From: Rubrobacter aplysinae
Lineage (GTDB): Bacteria > Actinomycetota > Rubrobacteria > Rubrobacterales > Rubrobacteraceae
NCBI RefSeq assembly: GCF_001029505.1
Contig: NZ_LEKH01000022.1
Coordinates: 1 to 45,326 of the forward strand
Length of the DNA stretch: 45,326 bases
Reading direction: 5' to 3'
Positions 39,255-45,326 of the stretch are shown piece after piece (positions within the stretch are counted from its first letter, which is position 1; every line of letters starts with the position of its first letter). The translations under genes were made by a program, and so were the position numbers. Below the pieces are notes generated by a model that did not search any database, was not told the DNA's origin, and saw only the letters and a program-made list of their open reading frames with translations.

Positions 39255-40781
39255 ATGGCGGGTACACACATACTGGCTATAGATCAGGGCACGACGGGGA
39301 CCACGGTGCTCGTGTTCAACCACGACGGCGAGGTCGTCGGACGCTCCTACTCGGAGTTCACGCAGCACTACCCGAAGCCGGGCTGGGTCGAGCACGACGC
39401 GAACGAGATCTGGAGCGTCACCCTGCGCTGCATCGGCACCGCGCTCGGCGACGCGAACATCTCCGCCAGCAAGGAGCTCGAAGCCATAGGCATAACCAAC
39501 CAGCGCGAGACCGCCGTGATGTGGGACCGGTCCACCGGCGAGCCCGTACACCACGCCATCGTATGGCAGGACCGCCGGGGCGCGGAGCTTTGCGACAGCC
39601 TCAACGATCAGGGCTACGGCCCGATGGTCCGCGAGAAGACCGGGCTCAACATAGACGCCTACTTCTCCGGCTCGAAGGTCAAGTGGCTGCTAGACAACGT
39701 AGACGGCCTGCGGGAGCGCGCGGAACGGGGTGAGATCTGCTTCGGCACCATAGACTCCTGGCTCGTCTACAAGCTAACCGGCGGCCGAGAGCACGTCACC
39801 GACTACACCAACGCCTCCCGCACGCTGCTCTACAATATCTTCGACCTGCAGTGGGACGACGATCTCCTCGGGATGCTCGAGGTGCCGCGCGAGATACTCC
39901 CGGAGGTAAAGCCCTCCAGCCACGTCTACGGCAACACCGACCCGGAGGCCTTCTTCAGGGCCGAGATCCCCGTGGCCGGTATAGCCGGGGACCAGCAGGC
40001 CGCCCTCTTCGGCGAGGCCTGCTACGAACGCGGGATGGCCAAGAACACCTACGGCACCGGCTCCTTCGCCCTGATGAACACGGGCACGGAGCCCATAAAG
40101 AGCGAGGGCGAACTGCTGACCACCATCTCGTGGGGCATCGGCGACGAGCCTGTGGAGTACGCACTGGAGGGCGCGATATTCATCACGGGCGCTGCGGTGC
40201 AGTGGCTCAGGGACGGCCTCGGCATCATAAAGGACGCTTCGGAGACCGAGGAGCTTGCCCGCAGCGTGGACGACAACGGCGGCGTCTACTACGTCCCCGC
40301 CCTCGTCGGGCTCGGCGCGCCCCACTGGGACCCCTACGCCCGCGGCACCATCATCGGCCTGACCCGGGGCACGACCAAGGCCCACCTCGCCCGCGCCGCC
40401 CTCGAAAGCATGGCCTACCAGACCCGCGACGCGGTAGACGCCATGGAGCGGGACTCCGGCATAAAGCTCCCGAGCTTCCGCGCCGACGGCGGGGCCGCCG
40501 CAAACTCCTGGATGATGCAGTTCCAGGCCGACATCCTCGGCGTCCCCGTCGAGGTCCCCGACATCACGGAGACCACCGCTCTAGGCGCGGCTTACCTCGC
40601 CGGCATAGCCACCGGGTTCTGGAAGAGCCGCCAGGACGTCGCCGACAAGTGGCGGCTCTCCAGCCGCTACGAGCCCCAGATGTCCGACGACGACCGCGAG
40701 TGGCTCTACGGCCGCTGGACGGGCGCCGTGGAACGCTCCAAGGGCTGGGCCCGCGAGGCCGTGGAATCCCCGCTCACCTAG
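39255..40781 (+). CDS. glpK: Glycerol kinase
   Basis: A 508-residue FGGY-family kinase converting glycerol to glycerol-3-phosphate. [19 protein letters not shown] opens the fold; [20 protein letters not shown] and [10 protein letters not shown] hold substrate residues. [20 protein letters not shown] followed by TYGTGSF is the GlpK phosphate region, and LRADGG-type [20 protein letters not shown] closes it. Full family length. It is first of a five-gene set with DHA kinase and the glycerol channel. A GA-rich ribosome site precedes ATG 39255. Confidence 0.96.
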   Translation: MAGTHILAIDQGTTGTTVLVFNHDGEVVGRSYSEFTQHYPKPGWVEHDANEIWSVTLRCIGTALGDANISASKELEAIGITNQRETAVMWDRSTGEPVHHAIVWQDRRGAELCDSLNDQGYGPMVREKTGLNIDAYFSGSKVKWLLDNVDGLRERAERGEICFGTIDSWLVYKLTGGREHVTDYTNASRTLLYNIFDLQWDDDLLGMLEVPREILPEVKPSSHVYGNTDPEAFFRAEIPVAGIAGDQQAALFGEACYERGMAKNTYGTGSFALMNTGTEPIKSEGELLTTISWGIGDEPVEYALEGAIFITGAAVQWLRDGLGIIKDASETEELARSVDDNGGVYYVPALVGLGAPHWDPYARGTIIGLTRGTTKAHLARAALESMAYQTRDAVDAMERDSGIKLPSFRADGGAAANSWMMQFQADILGVPVEVPDITETTALGAAYLAGIATGFWKSRQDVADKWRLSSRYEPQMSDDDREWLYGRWTGAVERSKGWAREAVESPLT

Positions 40782-40835
40782 CCGGCCGGTAGACCCGGGA
40801 AAATCAGGGAAAACCAGGAAAGGAAGAGCAGAGCC

Positions 40836-41873
40836 ATGAAGAAGGTCCTGAACGCCCCCGACCGGGCGGTCGAGGAGATGCTGCGCGGCATGGAGCTGGC
40901 CCACGGCGGGCGAAACGGAAACGACGGAGAGAGCGGCCTCATACGCCGCCTCTCCGGCCAGACCGTGGCGGTGCGCGCCGACGCGCCCGTTAGCGGCAAG
41001 GTCGCCATCGTAAGCGGTGGCGGCTCCGGCCACGAGCCCGCCCACGCCGGGTACGTCGGTCCCGGCATGCTCGACGCCGCCTGCGCCGGGGAAGTCTTCA
41101 CCAGCCCCTCGCCGGAGCCGGTGCTAGAGGCGACGAAGGCCGTGGACGGCGGAGCGGGAGTGTTCTACGTCGTAAAGAACTACACCGGCGACGTGCTCAA
41201 CTTCGAGATGGCCGGAGAGCTCGCCGGAACCGAAGATATAGAGACCGACTACGTCGTCATCAACGACGACGTGGCGGTCGAGGACTCGACGCATACCACC
41301 GGGCGGCGCGGCGTTGCCGGGACGGTGCTCGTGCACAAGATCTGCGGCGGCGCCGCCGACGACGGCAAGAGCCTCCCGGAGATAAAGTCCCTGGCCGCCC
41401 GCGTAAACGAGAACGTCCGCTCGATGGGCATGGCGCTCACGAGCTGTGTCCCGCCCGAGCGCGGCGAGCCCATCTTCGACATCGCCGAAGACGAGATGGA
41501 GCTCGGCATCGGCATCCACGGCGAGCCCGGCACCGAGCGCCGCAAGATAGAGCCCGCAGACAGCATCGTGGACATGCTCCTGGAGAAGGTGCTCGGCGAC
41601 TCCGTGGACTACTCCGGATCAGGCGGTCAAGACGTGGCCGTGATGGTCAACGGCATGGGCGGCACGCCCCTGATGGAGCTATACGTAGCCTACGCTCGCG
41701 TCCATGACGTGCTCGCGGAGAACGGGATAAACGTCCACGGTGCGCCCTACGTCGGCGAGTACATGACCTCGCTGGAGATGGCCGGATTCTCGGTGACGCT
41801 GCTCAAGCTGGACGACGAGATGAAACGCTACCTCGCAGCCCCGTGCAGCGTCGCCGCCGGCGGGTTGTTCTAA
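40836..41873 (+). CDS. dhaK: Dihydroxyacetone kinase subunit DhaK
   Basis: A 345-residue substrate-binding subunit of PTS-type dihydroxyacetone kinase. VAIVSGGGSGHEPAHAGYVG binds the substrate, GVFYVVKNYTGDVLNFEMA follows, and H228 in GIGIHGEPGTERR is the residue that forms the hemiaminal with dihydroxyacetone. VNGMGGTPLMELY and the end SLEMAGFSVTLLKLDD complete the family pattern. 54 bases after glpK. DhaL and DhaM are two genes further on, separated by the glycerol channel. Confidence 0.96.
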   Translation: MKKVLNAPDRAVEEMLRGMELAHGGRNGNDGESGLIRRLSGQTVAVRADAPVSGKVAIVSGGGSGHEPAHAGYVGPGMLDAACAGEVFTSPSPEPVLEATKAVDGGAGVFYVVKNYTGDVLNFEMAGELAGTEDIETDYVVINDDVAVEDSTHTTGRRGVAGTVLVHKICGGAADDGKSLPEIKSLAARVNENVRSMGMALTSCVPPERGEPIFDIAEDEMELGIGIHGEPGTERRKIEPADSIVDMLLEKVLGDSVDYSGSGGQDVAVMVNGMGGTPLMELYVAYARVHDVLAENGINVHGAPYVGEYMTSLEMAGFSVTLLKLDDEMKRYLAAPCSVAAGGLF

Positions 41874-41941
41874 GTCTGTTCCAAACACGAGCTTACGAAT
41901 CCCTATGATCCTGATAACCCTGATGAAAGGAGTCTCGCGAA

Positions 41942-42697
41942 GTGGACTTTAGCGTATACCTCGCCGAGTTCGTCGGCACCCTGATACTGGTTCTGCTGGG
42001 CGACGGCGTGGTCGCCGGCGTACTACTGAGATACTCCAAGGCGGAGGATGCGGGCTGGATCGTCATTACCTTCGGGTGGGGCCTGGCCGTGGCCCTGGCG
42101 GTCTACTCAGTAGGCTGGGTTAGCGGCGCCCACATAAACCCGGCGGTCACCGTGGGTCTGGCCTCGATAGGCTCCTTCGACTGGGCCATGGTGCCGGGAT
42201 ACATACTGGCCCAGATGCTCGGCGCGTTCACCGGAGCCGTGCTGGTGTGGCTCGCCTACTACGATCACTGGGGGGCCACCGAGGATGCCGGCCTGAAGCT
42301 CGGCGCGTTCTGCACCGCGCCCGGTATCCGCAACACCGTGCCGAACTTCATTACCGAGGTCATCGGCACCGCCATGCTCGTCTTCGGCGTCGTTGCCATC
42401 GGCGCGAACGCGACGGCGATAGGCTCCTCCGGGGGCGTGGACCTCGCCGCCGTCTTCTCCACGGGTATAGCGCCGCTGCTCGTCGGCTTCCTGGTGCTCG
42501 CCATCGGGCTCTCACTCGGTGGCCCGACGGGCTACGCCATCAACCCGGCCCGCGACCTCGGGCCGCGTATAGCCCACGCCGTGCTCCCGATAGCCGGCAA
42601 GGGTGGCTCGGACTGGGGCTACTCCTGGATACCGGTGGTTGCCCCCATAGTCGGCGGCGTTATCGGCGCGGTGGCCTACAATATCCTCGGGTTCTAG
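41942..42697 (+). CDS. glpF: Glycerol uptake facilitator (aquaglyceroporin)
   Basis: A 251-residue MIP channel with six helices and both NPA loops: N66 in GAHINPAVTVG and N201 in GYAINPARDLGPRIAH. The Asp after the second NPAR is the usual mark of glycerol-conducting channels. GTG 41942 follows AAGGAG. The context with glpK and dhaKLM fits passive glycerol uptake. Confidence 0.95.
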   Translation: MDFSVYLAEFVGTLILVLLGDGVVAGVLLRYSKAEDAGWIVITFGWGLAVALAVYSVGWVSGAHINPAVTVGLASIGSFDWAMVPGYILAQMLGAFTGAVLVWLAYYDHWGATEDAGLKLGAFCTAPGIRNTVPNFITEVIGTAMLVFGVVAIGANATAIGSSGGVDLAAVFSTGIAPLLVGFLVLAIGLSLGGPTGYAINPARDLGPRIAHAVLPIAGKGGSDWGYSWIPVVAPIVGGVIGAVAYNILGF

Positions 42698-42709
42698 GAG
42701 ACGGTTCGT

Positions 42710-42733
42710 GGCGGGCCCACTATAAGGCCCGCC
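42710..42733 (+). terminator. Intercistronic hairpin between glpF and dhaL
   Basis: GGCGGGCC pairs with GGCCCGCC across CACTATAA (8 bp), 13 bases after glpF. No T-run. It may lower read-through or stabilise the upstream mRNA within the operon. Confidence 0.5.
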
Positions 42734-42808
42734 GCTTCATGGATTTTCGTAGACTTCCCTAGACTTTCATAAACCTCGTAACTCAACCCGGAGGGAGGGT
42801 GTAGAGAT

Positions 42809-43435
42809 TTGGGCGCCACCGAGAGCACCGTGGCCGCCGTGCGGGCGATGGCCGCGGCGATGAAGGAGAACCGCGAGCATCTTACCCAGCTGGACGCCGC
42901 CATAGGCGACGCCGACCACGGCACGAACATGAACCGGGGCTTCGAGGCCGCCCTCGAACGCCTGGGAGAGCCCGGATCTCCCGCCGAGGCGCTAAAAGCG
43001 GTCTCCACGGCCCTCATAAGCAAAGTCGGAGGCTCCGCGGGCCCACTCTACGGCACGGCCTTTCTCCGGGCCTCCTCCGAGCTTGGCGAGGAGGTCTCTG
43101 CGGCTGAAGCCGCCTCGGCACTCGAAGCGGCGCTCGCCGGGGTCGAGCAGCGTGGAAAGGCAGAGCCCGGTGAGAAGACCATGATAGACGCCTTAGAGCC
43201 CGCCGCCCGCGCCGCCCGGGAGGCCGCCGGGGCGGAGAGAGGCGTCGCGGAGGTCCTCCGGGCCGCCGCGGACGCCGCCCGAGAAGGGGCAGAGTCCACC
43301 GCCCCGATGACCGCGACCAAGGGCCGCGCCAGCTATCTCGGCGAGAGGTCCGCCGGGCACGTGGACCCGGGGGCCGCCTCGACACACCTGCTGCTGGAGG
43401 CCATAGCCGGCTCGATGGAAGGACAGGAGGGTTAG
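42809..43435 (+). CDS. dhaL: Dihydroxyacetone kinase ADP-binding subunit DhaL
   Basis: A 208-residue helical-barrel subunit that carries ADP and hands phosphate to DHA on DhaK. The metal site is in LDAAIGDADHGTNMNRGFEA, KVGGSAGPLYGTAFLRASSE binds ADP, and GEKTMIDALEPA, MTATKGRASYLGERSAGHVD and PGAAS close the fold. It starts at TTG 42809 behind GGAGGGAGGG. DhaM follows after two bases. Confidence 0.93.
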   Translation: MGATESTVAAVRAMAAAMKENREHLTQLDAAIGDADHGTNMNRGFEAALERLGEPGSPAEALKAVSTALISKVGGSAGPLYGTAFLRASSELGEEVSAAEAASALEAALAGVEQRGKAEPGEKTMIDALEPAARAAREAAGAERGVAEVLRAAADAAREGAESTAPMTATKGRASYLGERSAGHVDPGAASTHLLLEAIAGSMEGQEG

Positions 43436-43437
43436 CC

Positions 43438-43830
43438 GTGGCAGTCGGAATGGTTTTGATCTCGCACAGCAAGCAGGTCGCCGAGGGTACCGTGGAGCTC
43501 GTACGCCAGATGGCTGGAGACGTCTCCCTGGCCGCTGTCGGCGGCGACGCGGAGGGCGGTACCGGCACCGACCCGGACGCTATCCGCCAGGCCGTCGAGG
43601 GCCTCCAGGCCCGGGAGATACTGTTGTTCATGGACCTCGGCAGCGCCGTCATGTCAGCGGAGACCGTGCTCGAGATGCTGGACGAAGACTTGAAGAGCCG
43701 GGTACACCTCGTAGACGCGCCCTTTGTCGAGGGGGCATTCTCTGCCGGGGTGGTCGCCTCCTCCGGCGCCGGTGCCGAGGAGTGCCTGGAGGCCGCAGAG
43801 GAGGCCCGCACCGTCTCCAAGCTCCACTAA
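43438..43830 (+). CDS. dhaM: PTS phosphocarrier subunit DhaM (EIIA domain only)
   Basis: A 130-residue EIIA-mannose-like domain that phosphorylates DhaL-ADP. H10 in GMVLISHSKQVAEG is the phospho-histidine, and GGTGTDPDAI and LFMDLGSAVMSAE match DhaM. The HPr and EI-like domains fused in E. coli DhaM are missing, so general PTS proteins encoded elsewhere must feed it. GTG 43438 lies two bases after the dhaL stop. Last gene of the operon. Confidence 0.93.
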   Translation: MAVGMVLISHSKQVAEGTVELVRQMAGDVSLAAVGGDAEGGTGTDPDAIRQAVEGLQAREILLFMDLGSAVMSAETVLEMLDEDLKSRVHLVDAPFVEGAFSAGVVASSGAGAEECLEAAEEARTVSKLH

Positions 43831-44276
43831 AAAACCTCCCCTGGCCCTCCCAGAACTGTGGCCCGTGTCCTGGATCGCCCCCGGCGTCCGGGACGTTTCG
43901 GGGAGACCGTGATACCGCGCCGCGCGGCGGAGCTCCTTTCCAGGTTGTTCGCGGGGCCACTGGGACCCCATGCGCTTCTGGCGGTCTCTATACCTCTTGG
44001 CACCTACTGGATGGCCCCGGTAGCCCTCCGATAGGCCAAGCTTTCCCTCGCGTGGTCCCCTCATGCACGGCCCCGGTGCGAGCTCTGCGGCACACGTCTA
44101 CGGGTGGTCGTGAGGGGTGTGTAGAGCCCCGAAAAAGCCCTGCGAGAGGTTGCGAGATACCCGGGAGGTGCTACACTACGTGACTAGGAATAAAACTAAG
44201 AACTGTTCTTGATTATTCGTTTCGAGTAGCGGTTCACTGTTAGTATTAGGGCAAGCGATAGACCAGGAGGTCGAAA
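43831..44276. other. Intergenic region before the ferritin-like gene (446 bases)
   Basis: No gene is supported. The short plus and minus frames in 43650-44180 are without start signals and include shadows of dhaM. The right end holds the promoter and palindrome at 44150-44210 and the AGGAGG ribosome site at 44265-44270. Confidence 0.55.
44150..44210 (+). promoter_or_regulatory. Promoter and 13-base palindrome before the ferritin-like gene
   Basis: TTGCGA (44150-44155), 16 bases, TACACT (44172-44177) resembles a sigma-70 promoter. Downstream AAGAACTGTTCTT (44198-44210) is a perfect odd palindrome in AT-rich sequence, placed to act as an operator in the leader. It is not a DtxR/IdeR box. Confidence 0.45.
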
Positions 44277-44786
44277 GTGGAGACCAGCAAGGCGAGTCAG
44301 GGCATTCTGTCGGACGATATGGCCGGTAAGCGCGAGGAGATCGTGGATCTTCTGAAGAAGGCTTACTTCATGGAGCTCGAGACGGTGATGAGCTACGTCA
44401 CCAACTCCGTGAACCCGGACGGCGTGCGGGCCGAGGAGGTCAAGGAGTCCCTGGAGGAGGACATTCAGGAGGAACTCGGGCACGCCCAGCAGTTTGCCTC
44501 GCGCATCAAGGAGCTCTACGGTGTGGTTCCGGGTTCGATGGACTTCAAGGCCGAGCAGAAAGGGCTGCAGCCGCCGGAGGAGCAGGTGGACGTGGTACAC
44601 GTCATAAAGGGCGTGATCGCGGCCGAGACCGGGGCCATCGAGCACTACACCCGCGTTATCGAGGAGACCGAGGGCGTGGACCACGTTACCCAGGACATGG
44701 TAATAGCCGTCCTGCGCGACGAGCAGGGTCACCGCAAGCTCTTCGAGGGTTACCTGCGCGAGTATGAGGCGATGGGCCTGGCCTAA
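44277..44786 (+). CDS. Ferritin-like di-iron domain protein
   Basis: A 169-residue four-helix protein. Glutamate/histidine ligands lie in LLKKAYFMELETVMSYV (E), DIQEELGHAQQFASRI (ExxH), IAAETGAIEHYTRVI (E) and VLRDEQGHRKLFEGYL (ExxH). This is the two-times ExxH di-iron pattern of bacterioferritin/DPS-like proteins. It could store iron or remove oxidants. There is no heme-binding Met of classical bacterioferritin that I can place. GTG 44277 follows AGGAGG. A strong terminator comes after it. Confidence 0.85.
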   Translation: METSKASQGILSDDMAGKREEIVDLLKKAYFMELETVMSYVTNSVNPDGVRAEEVKESLEEDIQEELGHAQQFASRIKELYGVVPGSMDFKAEQKGLQPPEEQVDVVHVIKGVIAAETGAIEHYTRVIEETEGVDHVTQDMVIAVLRDEQGHRKLFEGYLREYEAMGLA

Positions 44787-44873
44787 ACAGTTTAAATAGG
44801 CTAAATAGCCCGGATAACCTGGATATACCCAGGGACTCCAAAAGTCCGAGCCCGCGGGTCTAGCGGATCGGAT

Positions 44874-44905
44874 AAGGGGACCCGGCCTTGAGGCCGGGTC
44901 CCCTT
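44874..44905 (+). terminator. Strong terminator after the ferritin-like gene
   Basis: AAGGGGACCCGGCC pairs with GGCCGGGTCCCCTT across TTGA (14 bp perfect), ending in TTT. Confidence 0.85.
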
Positions 44906-45024
44906 TAATCGTGCGTTATCGTGCGCCGGTTGGTGATGGTTGGTGCCGGGCGGTGCGCGGTAAAGGAGTTTAGACTGCCTCGTGTCACGTATCCGGCGGC
45001 GCACGAGGAGCGGGGAGGAGGCTT

Positions 45025-45326
45025 GTGAGTCAGGAGTATGCCGGATACCGGGGGCTTTTGAGCCCCTCTCTCGTTGCCCTGTTCCTCGGCACTTTCTTTA
45101 CCATGATCGGCTTCTACCTGCTGCTCTCCGTGGTGCCCCTGTACACCGAGAGCTCCGGTGGCCGGAGCTCGGAGGCCGGGCTGGCGACGGCGGCTTTCAT
45201 GCTTTCCACCGTGGGGGTGCAGGTCGCCATGCCCGCGATACTGCGGCGCTTTGGTTACAAACGTGTGCTGATAGCGGGCCAGGCGCTGCTCGGGCTGCCG
45301 ACGCTGGCCTATAGCCTCGCAGGCTA
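45025..45326 (+). CDS. MFS transporter, N-terminal part (cut by window end)
   Basis: From GTG 45025, behind GGGAGGAGG, the frame is open to the window edge for about 100 residues. Membrane helices are SLVALFLGTFFTMIGFYLLL, then GLATAAFMLSTVGVQVAMPA, and the MFS loop between helices 2 and 3, LRRFGYKRVLIAGQALLG. Another frame in the same place (44982-45314) is only a shadow. The substrate is unknown. Confidence 0.8.
   Translation, partial: MSQEYAGYRGLLSPSLVALFLGTFFTMIGFYLLLSVVPLYTESSGGRSSEAGLATAAFMLSTVGVQVAMPAILRRFGYKRVLIAGQALLGLPTLAYSLAG

Noticed and set aside
43649-44183. Frames in the gap after dhaM on both strands
   Set aside because: No start signals or recognisable composition; the minus frames continue into the dhaM antisense strand.
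44982-45314. 110-codon frame at the window end
   Set aside because: It overlaps the MFS frame from GTG 45025, which has a ribosome site and clear membrane helices.
1-45326. tRNA genes, rRNA, CRISPR arrays, prophage or replication origin
   Set aside because: None was recognised by eye; a tRNAscan or CRISPR search was not possible here.

Overview
The window is high-GC DNA, densely packed with genes and using ATA freely for isoleucine. It carries an F420-type PPOX oxidoreductase, an AftB-like GT-C arabinosyltransferase homologue, MhqO/MhqD-type quinone-detoxification enzymes, and several starts that look leaderless (a -10 box six or seven bases before ATG/GTG). Together these suggest an actinobacterium, most likely of the Rubrobacter group. 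That assignment is inference from gene style, not a database match. No tRNA, rRNA or CRISPR array was found.

Layout. 1-2.7 kb: the tail of an IS5-type transposase, a peroxiredoxin-like protein with a long charged tail, a coiled-coil protein, a TatA-like protein, an SRPBCC protein and a zincin metallopeptidase. 2.7-6.6 kb: a TetR repressor divergent from a YbfB-type MFS exporter with two opposed operator copies between them, a small unknown protein, and rarA. 6.6-9.8 kb: single oxidoreductase and acetyltransferase genes and a sulfite-oxidase-type molybdoenzyme with a 13-bp x5 tandem repeat upstream. 10-16 kb: a minus-strand operon of an MgtE-type double-domain cation transporter, a duplicated PhoU/TrkA-C protein and two GT-C membrane proteins. 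16-22 kb: a secreted AMIN/Gmad2 protein, TetR/WrbA, and two aldo-keto reductases with an iron alcohol dehydrogenase. 22-27 kb: a minus-strand run with a stand-alone diadenylate-cyclase domain, MhqD-like and MhqO-like enzymes, a PPOX enzyme and an AftB-like protein. 27-28.5 kb: a secreted subtilase.

The most notable locus is 28.6-32.2 kb, a selenoneine-type (sen) cluster. SenA (EgtB-like) is divergent from SenB (selenosugar synthase), and SenB is followed by selenophosphate synthetase (SelD/SenC). The SelD active-site position is an in-frame TGA, read here as selenocysteine, and a stem-loop with bacterial SECIS geometry lies directly behind it. SenB has no stop codon of its own before this TGA. 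The senB and selD frames are therefore one continuous open frame interrupted only by the recoded UGA. This allows either SenB alone (termination) or a SenB-SelD fusion (Sec insertion), while a leaderless-type -10 box before an internal ATG could make SelD separately. A Ppm1-family methyltransferase converges on senA.

33-45 kb: a propionate/acetate-CoA ligase, a phnDCE-type phosphonate/phosphite importer, a small unknown gene behind a 22-codon upstream ORF, and a glycerol/dihydroxyacetone operon (glpK-dhaK-glpF-dhaL-dhaM). A ferritin-like protein and the start of a second MFS transporter, cut by the window end, follow.
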